DNA of 64,000 nt, from contig NC_091872.1 of assembly GCF_019399895.1 (NCBI RefSeq), forward strand, positions 1,248,395 through 1,312,394, given 5' to 3'. The translations under genes were made by a program, and so were the position numbers. This stretch comes from Cardiocondyla obscurior (taxonomy: Eukaryota; Arthropoda; Insecta; Hymenoptera; Formicidae). Shown here piece by piece: positions 20,930 through 32,966 of this stretch (position 1 is the stretch's first letter; the number at the start of each line of letters is the position of its first letter). The notes beneath the pieces are model-generated. The model did not search any database. It was not told the DNA's origin and saw nothing but the letters and a program-made list of their open reading frames with translations.

Positions 20930-21352
20930 TCACGCAGTTGTGCACACCGGGCACATATCACACGAGATTATAACAAACGTTGCAGCTTTGCAATTCGAGC
21001 ACCACGTACCGTAGAGACTGTCATAGGATCCTACAACGTGTTTGCGAATCTTGAAGATGGGGTCATATAAATCGTATTGCATCGATATCAAACAAGAAGC
21101 GCACACGTTGTATCCTCGCTCGTCACCGTAATAAAAATATATAGCGCAAAATTTCGTACGCGGAGTAATCGCGCTTAAATTCTGCAAATTGATCGTTTTC
21201 CGCGTAGTATTTTCAACCATTTCATCGTCGTCGGTGTTGCAAGCACTATCCTCCGACAAGGGATGAATCTCGATTTCTTCATCAACTTCGATTTCGTCAT
21301 CAACTTCTATTTCTTCATCAACTTCGATTTCTTCGTTGTTCATTTCATACAT
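20930..21352 (-). CDS. Second copy of acidic cysteine-rich gene
   Basis: Inverted copy of 2986-3408 with the same 140-residue product, including the EEIEVD repeats and the CDMCPVC cluster. It shares the same upstream region (21353-21829). The flanking array 20699-20929 matches 3409-3634. Confidence 0.5.
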   Translation of the reverse strand: MYEMNNEEIEVDEEIEVDDEIEVDEEIEIHPLSEDSACNTDDDEMVENTTRKTINLQNLSAITPRTKFCAIYFYYGDERGYNVCASCLISMQYDLYDPIFKIRKHVVGSYDSLYGTWCSNCKAATFVIISCDMCPVCTTA

Positions 21353-21829
21353 AGTCGTCGATCGCTCAATCACTAATGAGATTCACGCATTGTGACAAAA
21401 GAGGTATAACGAATGCATTATATCCTACCCCTACTACCAATTAATCATGTGATTTCATTTCTTACCCTCTCTCAAATTATATTGAGTCATTTGCTAATAT
21501 TAAAAACCGTTAGTAAAAACCGTTAGCTTATCTCTTTCAGATAAAAAATTCGGTTACCCTCGTCTAAAATTATTTTAAAAAACTTTTACTTCTCGGAATT
21601 AAAAACGTTGACTTATTTCTTTCCGACAAAATAAATGTACACCCATCGAATAGCAACTACCCTCTGTTTTGCAGAGTCTTTGCGTTTAGCCGCACAGCCT
21701 TTGATCTCTGCATAGTCTATTTTATAAATGAGGGTTGAAGCGAGTGCACATATGTTTACGAGGGCAAAGTGAGTGAGAACGAGAATGATAATTTTTATCT
21801 CTATAAACATGAAAACAATTTGGCTCAAG

Positions 21830-21910
21830 ATGAATCCTTCAACCGTCGAGCAGTCAGTTCCTTGCAACCACTCATCAGTAATTGATCGTCATCGTTTGTC
21901 ACCAAAAATT
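21830..21910 (+). pseudogene. Orphan first exon of the Tudor gene
   Basis: Identical 27 codons to the exon at 2509-2429, with the same GTAAGT donor at 21911. After about 105 bases of intron, homology to the left copy stops at about 22015 and segment A begins, so the Tudor-coding exon is missing. An AATTTAG acceptor-like site lies right at the junction. Confidence 0.75.
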
Positions 21911-22114
21911 GTAAGTATATATTCTTATATATTCTTATATATTCTTAAATATTTTTAAAACCATTTTAATACATAAAAATTTATAATTTCATACTTTTTA
22001 AAATTTTTTAATTTAGATTAAATTAAAAGATTGATGAATACGCTCGCGCGTTTTCAGTAACGAAATTTCCTCCGATCGAGTCGCATCGTTATCATCATCA
22101 TCATCATTATCATC

Positions 22115-22669
22115 ATGTCCACGCCAACGTTCGTCGATCTCCAAGGATATCCCATCGGACGACGTTTCATCGTGAAGGAAGCGGCGGTGCTGCGAGGTGG
22201 TACCGTTCTTGCGCATTACGTCTTTGCAAAGCCTATGCCATGGGGTGTTGTATCGCGAGACGACAGACGCCTCGTTACCTGGTTGGTACGAAATCATCAC
22301 GGTATAGCGTGGGAAGACGGGGACGTTCCGTACAATCAGGCTAAACGCCAGATCATCAGGGCCCTACAAAACGAGGAAGATTGCTACGATCACGCCATCG
22401 TATACGTCAAAGGACTCGAGAAACGCGATTGGCTGCGAGATATGCTTGAAGAGGATTACTACGGCGACTATGACGATGGTCACAAATTCTACACGGACAA
22501 TCTGATCGTCAGAAATATTGAAGATGATTTCGAACATGTTGAATCACTTAGCGATTTAAACGATTCGAATACTTTCCGCTGTAGGAGACATTCCAAAAAT
22601 TGCGCCGTGCAAAATGTATTTAAATTGTACAATTGGTGGCGTAACCGTCAAAATGATGATAATGTATAA
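22115..22669 (+). CDS. Second copy of the 184-residue Polinton protein
   Basis: Same protein as 14827-15381, at a constant offset of 7288 bases. The upstream CAT run and TCAGT start site are retained, so it could be expressed. See that entry for motifs. Confidence 0.55.
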   Translation: MSTPTFVDLQGYPIGRRFIVKEAAVLRGGTVLAHYVFAKPMPWGVVSRDDRRLVTWLVRNHHGIAWEDGDVPYNQAKRQIIRALQNEEDCYDHAIVYVKGLEKRDWLRDMLEEDYYGDYDDGHKFYTDNLIVRNIEDDFEHVESLSDLNDSNTFRCRRHSKNCAVQNVFKLYNWWRNRQNDDNV

Positions 22670-22983
22670 TTTTGAATAAACTTTTTTTTCATACTTATAC
22701 TTCTGCGCCTTTGGATTATTTTACCCCTCTCCTAATTACCCTCTCTCAATTACCTTCTACCAATCACTTTCTCTTAATTACCCTCTCCGATAATTTGTCT
22801 AACTGCGTTTTATATTACCCCACTCTATGCAAAATTTTAAATAATGAAAGAGGGGATTTTTACAACCGTCCTCGACTCGAGGTACCCTCTGATCGTGCGA
22901 TCAGTACATTTTTCGCTTTGGCCGCAACAGCAGCAACGATTACGACAACGTCTACGATTACGTCTACGATTACGAATACGACA

Positions 22984-23700
22984 ATGTATTACACCGAGAG
23001 AAATTGCTACAAAGTGCGTCGAATTGATTGCGGTAATGAACCCTCCTCATCTCACGAGTAAGTATTTTTTTATTATAAAAATTATTTACTTTAAAATTAA
23101 TATATTAATATTCACGATTGTTCTTATTTAATTTCCAGCGATCCACCGAAACGATACGTGACGCGCTTACTATGCAGGCGATACCCGCTGACCCGCACGG
23201 GATACAAATATCTCGAGATCGGCGTGAACGTTGGTCCGCGTAGTTTTGTGGAGATCATCGTAGGCGATAATCGAGGAGATGAATTGTCGATGTTGCTTGA
23301 CACCTGGAAGGAACTCTGCGAGCATCGATGGACAATTCAGAATATGCTTCGCGATCGACCGAAGCAACCATACGACTGTTTGAACATAGGTTCGCTCACA
23401 GTGCGAATATGTTATATGAATGAAATGAAACTTGTGCGACTTGAATCTCTCGACGCACGTATGGCTATGACCGAGGCTACGTTCACGCGAATGTTGGATT
23501 TTGATGATTGCGTCGCTTTGAAATTCAACGTACTCACCAAAGCCCTACCGAAGATCGACGACAAATACGAGCAATTTTGTAAAATCGCTTCCGCATCAAG
23601 AAGTCGTACCGAAGCGGTGAGCGCTGTACGCAGCAGCGATTCCTTCGACGAACAACAAATTATAGATTGTGAAATGCTTGCGATTATAATAAATGTGTAA
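22984..23700 (+). CDS. Second copy of the two-exon unknown Polinton gene
   Basis: Exons 22984-23057 and 23139-23700, with splice sites and product as in 15696-16412 at the same 7288-base offset. Confidence 0.55.
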
Positions 23701-24811
23701 GAAAACAGTATAATGAAATATATTGTATCGCATATTTAGAAAAATATATACTTTGTAGTCTTTATGTAACATTTTTAATTATTTCTATTCCATCCTTCAT
23801 CTTCTTATAATTGTGAGGCGTAAGTCCACCTCGTGAATCCGCCTTGTTCGTATGTAACGTATGTATCTGAGAGAGAAAGAAATAAGATAAGGAGGAGCGA
23901 TTACCCGGGGGTGTGTACAGCGTCACCCGCATTCGAATCGTATAAGCGCATAAAAGAATCGTTGATAAACGATAGGCGGCGCTTAACGAGTGCGAGCGAG
24001 AGGGAACGATGAGCGCGCCATACTTTGCGTTCAACGGGTGCGAGCGAGAGAGGACGCTGGGCGCGCGACACTTGTGCGTTCAACGGGTGCGAGCGAGAGG
24101 AGACGATGGGCGGCGCGAACGAGTGCGAGCGAGAGGGGACGCTGGGCGCGATACCTTGCGATCCGCCGCTTGCCGCCGCCGTCGCCGCCCGTTGCCGCCG
24201 CGACGCCACACGACCCTTTTTAAAAATCGCGACTCCTTTGAAAAAATCGCGACTCCTTTGAAAGTCGCGATGCCGCGTAAACATGCCGCTGCGCGACGAC
24301 ACGCTTATCATTTTTTAAAAATAATATTGCATTTCAGAGTTTCGATGTTGTTATTATTTTCTAAACAATTCGTTCCTAGAATCGCCGACACAGGGGCGAT
24401 TTATAAATACCCACCCCCTCCCGCATGACGTCATTACCCTTGCCCTAGGTCTCACGGACCCAGAACCGTTAACACCCCCTCCCCGCGTGACATCACACCC
24501 TCACCCTAGGTCACATGGATACTCTAACACGTAGTGATCCAGAACCGCTCCATGCGTTCAACGAGTGCGAGCGAGAGGAGATGATGGGCGGCGCGAACGA
24601 GTGCGAGCGAGAGGGAACGATGGGGCGCATGATACTTTGCTTTCAACGGGTGCGAGCGAAAGGGAACGCTGGGCGCGCGACACTTGTGCGTTCAACGGGT
24701 GCGAGCGAGAGGGAACGATGAGCGCGCCATACTTTGCGTTCAACGAGTGCGAGCGAGAGAAAACGCTGGGCGCGCGACACTTGTGCGTTCAACGGGTGCG
24801 AGCGAGAGGAG
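23701..24811. repeat. Repeat block R2
   Basis: Counterpart of R1 with the same ATCGCGACTCCTTTGAAA pair, TATAAATA and TGACGTCA (24426-24433). The GTGCGAGCGAGAG array is longer at 24560-24810, with about six extra units. No gene; ORFs are translations of the repeat. Confidence 0.75.
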
Positions 24812-25520
24812 ATTTTGTCTCGAAGCATTTAAAAAAGTAATACAATTTGGAAAAGAGGGGGATTAAATTAAAAGATTGATGAATACGCTCGCGCGTGTTC
24901 AGTAACGAAATTTCCTCCGATCGAGTCGCATCGTTATCGAGGGGACGCTGGGCGCGATACCTTGCGATCCGCCTCTTGCCGCCGCCGTCGCCGCCCGTTG
25001 CCGCCGCGACGCCACACGACCCTTTTTAAAAAATCGCGACTCCTTTGAAAAAATCGCGACTCCTTTGAAAGTCGCGATGCCGCGTAAACATGCCGCTGCG
25101 CGACGACACGCTTATCATTTTTAAAAATAATATTGCATTTCAGTGTTTCGATGTTGTTATTATTTTCTAAACAATTCGTTCCTAGAATCGCCGACACAGG
25201 GGTGATTTATAAATACCCACCCCCTCCCCGCATGACGTCATTACCCCTTGCCCTAGGTCTCACGGACCCAGAACCGTTAACATCCCCTCTCCCCGCGTGA
25301 CATCATCACCCCTCGCCCTAGGTCACATGGATACTCTAACACGTAGTGATCCAGAACCGCTCCATGCGTTCAACGAGTGCGAGCGAGAGGAGATGATGGG
25401 CGGCGCGAACGAGTGCGAGCGAGAGGGAACGATTAACACCCCCCTCCCCGCGTGACGTCATTACCCCTCGCCCTAGGTCACACGGATACACTAACACGAG
25501 GTGATCCAGAACCGCTCAGT
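24812..25520. repeat. Third, internally deleted segment A plus repeat block R3
   Basis: Bases 24812-24938 match 14675-14804, the 3' end of the TQT gene and the promoter of the 184-residue gene. The sequence then jumps to the equivalent of about 16850 (GAGGGGACGCTGGG), omitting both genes. The rest repeats R1, with TGACGTCA at 25233-25240 and 25453-25460. It ends at GATCCAGAACCG near 25517. Confidence 0.75.
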
Positions 25521-25616
25521 ATACATCTACTCCTATGCACTCGAATCCTGCATCCCGACGAGCGTCCCGGGCTCGCTGACCCGACATTTGAGGCCCGCCG
25601 CGCAAGCAGGTTGTTT

Positions 25617-25951
25617 CAAACCTCTTTAGACGCTTTGTTCAGCTCGTCGCAGAGTTCGTGGATATCTTTGTACATGCCACTAGGTATTTCATATTCTTTT
25701 GTTTTACGGAGCGCCTCGCTCCTGTGTAGGAACTTAGTGGGCACGAAATCAATGAAGTGGAGTATATTGTCCCCTTTTTTCAAATGTACAAAAGTAGAGG
25801 AAAATTGTATCTCTGTAAGCGCTACTTCCCATTCACCGTGCAGGTTTATAGTTTGCGGTAATTCCGTGGTGAAGCTTGAAGTTTTATTATTCGGGTAATG
25901 TCACATGCTGCTATTGCTCGGAAAAACTACGTGAAATTGGTTCTCCCTCAT
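25617..25951 (-). pseudogene. Penton-like minor capsid fragment of Polinton 2
   Basis: Frame from ATG 25951 to a stop near 25617. It has FHVVFPSNSSM, an in-frame TGA, then HYPNNKTSSFTTELP and LHGEWEVALTEIQF, a start typical of Polinton minor capsid proteins. Beyond about 25617 the gene is lost at the junction with other sequence. The ATG overlaps the 3' end of the integrase, as expected in a compact gene row. Confidence 0.65.
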
Positions 25952-27047
25952 GATGAAGAGCGGTTAAATCCGACGCATTGATCCAACTATTGAATTTGGC
26001 GGAGTATCCTCGCCAGCTAACAAGTAACTGTTTATTATTACCGAGACCCTTGCTCTTTAGCACCCGATCGACAATAAACTCTTCGTTCTGCAGGTTTTTT
26101 TCGACTCGTGTGAGCTCTTGTTCGTAAAAGATACCGTCGATGACTTCGTCTTCTAAATCACTCAATTCGTACACAAGTGGTTTTCGCCAGTCGAGAACTC
26201 GACGAATTCGAAAAATCTCCTCGCTCCACCGCGATTCGTATCCTTTTTCGAAGGCTGCTTTCGCATGACTAATCCGAACGAGATCGCCGACGTGATATTT
26301 AGCTCTTTTTCGGGCCCCACGTCCCTCCCTCTCGTTTCGTTTCCATCGGCGCGATATGTTTTTGCGTGCGATACGAGCATTTTCACGTGTGACGATCGCT
26401 GGTTGCATTTTAGTGGATGAATGCCGAGTGAGATTGTAGGCTCTTACGATATCTTGCAAAACGTCGACGTAGCGACGTGTATTTTTATGTGTGAAGTAGC
26501 GCGACATGCGCTCTTTCAGTGTTCTGTTGAAGCGTTCGACAATGGCGGCTTTGATATCTGGATTACGAGCTACGCGAAAGCAAATGCCGTTTTCTTTTAG
26601 AAATTTTTGCATTTTTTGTGCGATAAATTCTTTACCCTTGTCGGTTTGTAGAAACACGGGTACGCGCTCCGCACTTTTTGTTAACACCCTTTGAAAAGCC
26701 TCCACGACACTCTCGCTCATCTTGTTGCGCATTGGTTCGACCCACGCGTACTTACTAAGTACGTCGATAACCACCAGCAGATACGAATACCCGTCATTGT
26801 AACTTTTGAGATTTCTGAGTTCGATTAAGTCAGCCTCCCATAAATCGTCGATGTTTGTTACGTTGTAATGCAGACGCGGAAATTTTCGTCGAATAGGGCG
26901 ATGTAGGGTGTACGAGTCCTGCGATTCGAGCCATCTCGCCACTGCACCGCGTGAAAAATTCAACGGTTTAGCTGCGCGAGACAGATTATCTACTGCCGAA
27001 TAGCCAGCGTAGTGGCCCGGATTGTAGTACAATTTTTCAAGCTCCAT
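25911..27047 (-). CDS. int: Second integrase with chromodomain (Polinton 2)
   Basis: About 378 residues from ATG 27047, whose A is the last base of the upstream gene's TAA stop (TAATG). An N-terminal helix-turn-helix-like region (PGHYAGYSAVDNL...VARWLES) is followed by the DDE core: WEADLIEL, QTDKGKEF and IVERFNRTL. Then come an SH3-like VGDLVRISH...FEKGY and a C-terminal chromodomain (VDRVLKSKG...LLVSWRGY...SWI). It is clearly diverged from the integrase at 7847-8800 and is full length, with no stops. TTG at 27065 opens the frame slightly earlier. Confidence 0.9.
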   Translation of the reverse strand: MELEKLYYNPGHYAGYSAVDNLSRAAKPLNFSRGAVARWLESQDSYTLHRPIRRKFPRLHYNVTNIDDLWEADLIELRNLKSYNDGYSYLLVVIDVLSKYAWVEPMRNKMSESVVEAFQRVLTKSAERVPVFLQTDKGKEFIAQKMQKFLKENGICFRVARNPDIKAAIVERFNRTLKERMSRYFTHKNTRRYVDVLQDIVRAYNLTRHSSTKMQPAIVTRENARIARKNISRRWKRNEREGRGARKRAKYHVGDLVRISHAKAAFEKGYESRWSEEIFRIRRVLDWRKPLVYELSDLEDEVIDGIFYEQELTRVEKNLQNEEFIVDRVLKSKGLGNNKQLLVSWRGYSAKFNSWINASDLTALHHEGEPISRSFSEQ

Positions 27048-28060
27048 TAATCCAGCAAAATCCAATTGAGCAAGCGCTTCTGCTTCGGAGCAGCCGCCGT
27101 TGGATGAGGTGTTGAACTAACCAAAAGATCAAAATTCGGCGGGCTTTTAGTAGAGCCTAGAGATAACAATTCTTTATTTCCCACCACTGAGGAGGGAATG
27201 TTCGAAACTGTAAGAAATTGCGCAAACTGAACTCTATCCTTGGCTTTTACAGTTTTTCTCTCACGTGTCGCATCGTTTATCAGATCAGAGATATTCGAAT
27301 CGGGAATGACGCGTCCGTCTATAGTCACCACTCCTTCCGTATCCCACCCGATTCGTTTCGTTTTACTCAGATGCATTATCAAGCTGCGTGCATTGGGGCG
27401 ATAGGTTTTCGGTACACTTAGCAGTATTTTTTCGACATTTTTTAAATGTAAACCAACGATCTTCGCGCAACCGTTTCTCGTCGTAACACTACGACCGCCA
27501 CTGCCGCTTGAACGACCTGATTTGAACTGAGATTCGACCGCTCTCAGTGTCTCCACTTCGGTGTCGAGGCCCTCGAGGCTTCCGCGAATGGAGGCAGTTG
27601 CACTAAGAAAATCGGGATTATTTTCTTCTTCCGCGAGGTCTTTCTTCGCCGCTGACGCTGTCTCCTCCTCATCCTCATATCCTGCCTCGTCTTCGTCCTG
27701 CTCCTCGTGTCGTGTATACTCGTCTCGCGCCTGTGTGTCGTGTTTACGTTTTCGTGCTACACGGATGAAATGAAGATAACGTTGAAGCATCTCTCGGTAC
27801 AGCTTCCAACGTTCCCCTGCAAGGCAAGGATAGTGAAAATTAAGAATTTGACTCATCTCCTCGTCGAGTCGAGACAGCGTCGTGCCAGGTGTACGTACGG
27901 TATTAGAGTTTTTAGAATTTTCAAAGTTTTGAGTCGATGCGGAATTGACAGTGTTTGTCGTCGCCGTCGAGGACAATGTCGTCGGGTGGTGATGTAATTG
28001 CTGCTGCATTCTCTGGAGATTGTCCGTTGAGATCAAGACCATTTTTCGCGCTCTTTCCAT
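27047..28060 (-). CDS. Conserved Polinton ORF upstream of INT (Polinton 2)
   Basis: 337 residues. MVLISTDNLQRMQQQ opens the protein; a Thr/Asn-rich linker follows, then LDEEMSQILN and a WKLYREMLQRYLHF helix, an acidic stretch, and a C-terminal domain with VEKILLSVPKTYRPNARSLI and GVVTIDGRVI. It occupies the same place as the frameshifted gene at 8854-9935 and may be its functional equivalent. From memory, proteins of this type accompany arthropod Polintons; no function is known. The start overlaps the previous ORF by 28 bases. Confidence 0.7.
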   Translation of the reverse strand: MERARKMVLISTDNLQRMQQQLHHHPTTLSSTATTNTVNSASTQNFENSKNSNTVRTPGTTLSRLDEEMSQILNFHYPCLAGERWKLYREMLQRYLHFIRVARKRKHDTQARDEYTRHEEQDEDEAGYEDEEETASAAKKDLAEEENNPDFLSATASIRGSLEGLDTEVETLRAVESQFKSGRSSGSGGRSVTTRNGCAKIVGLHLKNVEKILLSVPKTYRPNARSLIMHLSKTKRIGWDTEGVVTIDGRVIPDSNISDLINDATRERKTVKAKDRVQFAQFLTVSNIPSSVVGNKELLSLGSTKSPPNFDLLVSSTPHPTAAAPKQKRLLNWILLD

Positions 28061-28300
28061 AACTCAGCGGAAGGTGTATAGGAGTTTCCAATTAACTTCC
28101 TCCGTCGATTATTCGCGACAGCAGAAACGATAATATAGGACCGATAATGTATGGATATGAATCCACCTTTCAGCACCAGCAATTTTCTTTTAGTCTTCCA
28201 GCATTCCGATTTTTCGGCGATGCGACGCAGCAGCGTTTTGTAACCGCTCAAGCGTTTCTTTTCACTCGCTCTGAGCGGGACGTTACCGTTAAATGTATTA
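28033..28300 (-). pseudogene. 3' part of an ORF cut by copia element 1
   Basis: Continuation of the reading frame at 33364-33542. The two parts meet in the same frame when the copia element and one TATTA duplication are ignored. This part has NVPLRASEKKRL, KTLLRRIAEK and a KRKLLVLKGGF motif before a basic tail. From memory, a small ORF of this type often sits beside Polinton ATPases, and a virion core role has been proposed for such proteins; not provable here. It overlaps the next gene by 28 bases. Confidence 0.65.
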
Positions 28301-28717
28301 TAAAAAATTATTTGGGTGCGTGGATAATTTTTTATAATAAAAACTCTTTTATTCACAAAACACTGGTTTATATTTGGTTTATATTTTACACACACTTAAT
28401 AGAAAAACATAAAAGAATATAGAACGGTATTTAAGGAGGTTTTAATATGTGACACGTCTGTACCCGACGACGACTCTTTTTCAAGTAAGTAAGTCCCGAT
28501 ATTAGTTTTATCTGTGAATCAGTAAAGGGGCTTCCCGGTCCTTTGTCTTAAGAGGTTTATTCCCTTTTTTATCTAGCTGTCACAAAGTCACGTAGTGTTT
28601 CCGGTCTACTAGGAATTATTTATTTGTAGATTGATTCGGTCTTATTTAAAGTTAAATTTATAATTAATGTTTGAAGCGCATATATTTTAACATGTTTGAA
28701 GCGCATATATTTTAACA
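28301..28717 (-). repeat. 3' LTR of copia element 1
   Basis: About 417 bp. It matches 32967-33358 but carries a 25-bp internal duplication near its inner end (GTTTGAAGCGCATATATTTT repeated). A purine-rich AAGGAGGAG tract abuts the inner edge on the minus strand. The outer end is TAAAAA instead of TGAAAA. Confidence 0.9.
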
Positions 28718-31700
28718 CTCCTCCTTAAATTTATACTTTAAAAAAAATGATTATATAATTTTTAACAAATTTCTGAATTTCTTAAATTTAGTACTACCAA
28801 GAGATTTAGTGAATATATCTGCCAAGTTATCATCAGTATTTATTTTAATAATATCAATTATTTCTTGACTATAATTTTCATGAATGTAATGTGAATGTAC
28901 TTTTATATATTTAGAATTTTTAGTTAAATTTCCATATTTTGCTAATGCAATTGCTCCTGTGTTATCTTCGTATATTTTTACTGGTTTATCTATAATTTCT
29001 CCTAAATCTCTTAATAAGTTTATTATAATTTTTATTTCGCTTACAATTTCTGATAACGCAACATATTCGGCGGCTGTGGATGATTTCGTTACACTTCCCT
29101 GTTTTCTAGATTTCCAATATATAGTATTGCCATAAAACTTAATCACATATCCTGTTGTGGATTTTCTATCTACTATGTCTCCAGCCCAATCAGCATCAAC
29201 AAAGCATTCAAGAGTTTCATATGTTATACCCTTTTCAAACGTTAGTTTCAGATTTTTTGTTTGATATAAATATTTTAAAATTCTCAAAGCATATTTAAAG
29301 TGTGTATCTGTATATGAATTTTGAAAACGACTAAGATAATTAACGCTATAGCTTACATCAGCTCTTGTTCCGGTACTTATATACAGTAATGCTCCAATTA
29401 TATTTCTAAATTTAATACTTGTATTTACTGATTGTGCTGGTTCTAACTTTAAATTTTGTTCCATTGGAGTTTGGAATGTTTTTGAGTTTTCTATATTATA
29501 TCTTTTTGCAAGTGATTCTATATAATCAGATTGATCTAAAGTCATTTTATTGTTATTTAAATCATATATAATATTTATTCCTAAGTACATTTTTATTTTT
29601 CCAAGATCTTTTAACATGAATTTTTTAGATAATTCTTCTTTGATTTGATTTATTTTAATTAAGTTTTTTCCGCAAATTAGTAAATCATCCACAAATGCTA
29701 TTAAGTATATCTTATCATTATTACAATTTAATATATAAAGACAATAATCATTGTTGCTTTTTTCAAATCCTAATTTACTTAAGTAATTATTCAAACACTC
29801 ATACCATAATCTTGGGCTTTCTTTTAACCCATACAAAGCCTTATTTAATTTGCATACATTTTCTGTTCCGTCTTCATAACCTTGTGGCTGCTTAATATAT
29901 ACTTCGGATTTGATATTACCATTTAAGAAAGCTGTTTCAACATCCATCTGAAATATAGATAATTTATTTTGACAACAATAGCTTAATAGAAGTTTTAGTG
30001 TTTATATCTTTGCTACCGGTGAATATATGTCTTCTAAATTTTCTTCCTGTTCAAATCCTCGAACCGCTAGCCTAGCCTTTTTTAAATTATTTGGTTTCTT
30101 TGTATATATCCATTTTACACTTAAAATTTTTTTATTTGCTGGTGACGGAACTAATTCCCATGTTTTATTTTTCTTTAAACACTCTATTTCTTTATTCATG
30201 GCTTGTTTCCAGCCGTCTGCTTCCCTTGAGTTTATTGCATCATCATAATTAAGAGGACTGTCGGCACTTACATAATTTACATATACAAAATCTGTCGCAA
30301 TATTGTCACCATATCTATCAGGTCTTTTCCTATTTCTTGATGATTTCCTAACTTCATTCTGTCTTCTAAAGCTTTGATTTAAATCCATTTCTTCATCGGA
30401 ACTAATTATTATTGTGTCATTACCAAAATTAGTATTATTATTTTCTTCTTCGCAAGCAACGTTATTCTCATCATTACTATATCCAATTAAATTTTCTTCA
30501 TCCTCTATAATATCTACGTGTCTAGCGATTGTTATTTTATTATTTATTAAAACTGTATCCTACATTTTCATATCCTAATAATAGACCAAGATCAGCTTTA
30601 CGGTCCCATTTTGAGCTACGCTTTTCTTCCGGTACCCTTACAAAGACTTTACTTTCATATAAACGTAAATTTTTAATGTCTGGTTTTATTCCTGTTAAAA
30701 TTTCATAGGGTGTCTTTTTAATTTCTGTATTTGTTAAGATTCTATTTTTCAAATATGATGCAGTTCTATTTCTGGCCAAAATTTTTTACTTAAATTTGAT
30801 TCGGTTAACAAACATCTTGCCATATCCATTATGGTTCTATTATAACGTTCAGCTGTACCATTTAATTGATGAACATATGGTGGACACGGTTCTATTATGA
30901 ATCCTTTATTTCTAGCAAAATTATATGTCTTTATTAATATATTCGCTACCATTATCACATCTTAATTTTTTAATTTTTTTACCAGTTAAATTTTCAATAT
31001 TATTTACGTAATCAACAAAACAATCATATACTTGCGATTTAGATTTTATTGTATATATTCTTGCTGCTTTACTAAAGTCATCGATAAAAGTGAGAAAATA
31101 TCTTTCTCCATTTGTACCTATTGTCTGGTGAGGACCATTTAAATCAGAATGTATAATTTTTAATAAATTTTTGGCTTTAGTTCGTTGATTTTCAAAAGGA
31201 AGAGTATGCATTTTATTTTTAATACAAGTAGCGCATTTAAATTGATCAGATTCTAATTTTTCCGGTATTCCATTTACATATTTATTTTTACACATGTCCT
31301 CCAAATATTTAAAATTGACATGTTCTAGTATTCTGTGTAGTCTTTCTTTTTGAGTGATAGCATTATTTACTCTTGATGTTATGTTTGATTCATTATGTAT
31401 TAAAAAACTTTTTAATTTATACAATCCATTGTCTTTATATGCTACGGCAATTAATTAATTTTTTTTATTATAAATTTTTGTTGTATTTCCAGCTGCTATT
31501 ACTGTAAAATTATTTGTTATCTTTGTTACACTTAATAAATTTTTATCCATTTCTTTTACATAATATACATTAGTAATTAATATTGGTACTTTTGATTCAT
31601 GATTTATAAAGATCGTTTTAATATTTCCTATTTTTGTTGCCTGAATACATCTTCCGTCGCCTATTTTAACGTCTACCGGTTTTTGCAAAGTTACAAATTT

Positions 31701-32966
31701 ATCAAAAAATGCATCATTATTTATAATGTGATCGGTACAGCCGCTATCTATCACCCAATTAATTTCTTTTTTGTTGCAAAATTTACCTCCGTATTCATAG
31801 TTTCTATATTTTTCTTACCTTCGTTTATTTCGGTTTCGAAGACGCTTGATTCGCTGGTGTTGGTTTTGCAATTACTGTCTCTATTATAGTTTCTATTTTG
31901 ATTGTATCTTCTGATGGCTTGCATGATTCTTCTTCCTCTGGGGTTGTTTATTTGACGTGGATTAGAATATCCTCCTCTTCCTCTCGGGACATATCCTTGG
32001 GTGTTGAAATTATTTCCTCTATAGTTAAAGCTGCCCCCTTCTTGTGGATACACTTGTTCTGTTGAATTTTGAGTTTTATAGTTTCCTTTTGATCCAGTTG
32101 CACGACAGTTTGCTTTTAAATGTCCGGGTTTACCACACTTGTAACATGTTCTTTTTTCTATATTCTTTCTTTCTCCTTTAAAGGCACTTGATTTTGTCAC
32201 ATTCTTTCCTTATTCAGTTTTATCACGTATTTCCCACATCTTGATTTTGTTTTTGACAAATTCACATGTCTGGTCTTGCTCCCTTACAGCGTCAATTAAA
32301 TCTACGACATAACTTAATGACTCGGGTAACGTACGTAGCATGTAATTCAGTTTTTCTTTTTCCGTCACTGTGGCACCTGATGATTTTAACTCATTTATTA
32401 ATTTTTCAAAGTCTGTAAAATATGCACTTGAGTCATCATAATCCATTAGCTTTATTTTTTCTAGTTTATTTCGCACACATATTTGTATCGCAGTGGATTC
32501 TCTGGAATACATTTCATCAAATTTTTTAAGAATATTATAAGCCGTTTCTTCATTGCTCACAAATTCGAGCTGTTCATTGGATATGCCGCAATAAATGTAA
32601 TTCATGGCTTTAAGATTACTTTCGGCCCATGTTGTTGAATTATCAGACAATAGCATGGTCTGATTGCCACCTCATCACATTTTTTCAATTTTAAATAGAG
32701 TAGTATCCGCTTCTTCCATAAATTGTAATCTTGTCCATTGAACTGTTGAATTTTAATTTCTTCAGTTATTTCTTCGTCTTCTTGTTCTTCTTTTATTCTG
32801 AACTCAGTGTTTGATTTTTGTTGAATGTTCTTTTTAATTTTAACTATTTTGGTAATAGTTCCTTTGGTTATTTTTTTAATATCGTTCCAGTCAACTTCGA
32901 AACCAAGTTGCATTCACTTTTACTGTGGTAAACACCTTTTGATTTATTAACCACGCTCTGCTACCA
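28718..32966 (-). mobile_element. Internal region of Ty1/copia retrotransposon 1 (decayed)
   Basis: Minus-strand fragments in several frames. Order: gag (32913-32210), zinc knuckle CYKCGKPGHLKANC (near 32160), aspartic protease DSGCTDH (near 31750), integrase (31424-30540) with a DFSKAAR segment and HQLNGTAERYNRT, then reverse transcriptase with DVETAFLNG and FVDDLL (29947) and RNase H with DADWAGD (to 28751). Frameshifts and stops make it defective. A primer site TGGTAGCAGAGCG next to the 5' LTR fits initiator methionine tRNA. Confidence 0.9.
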
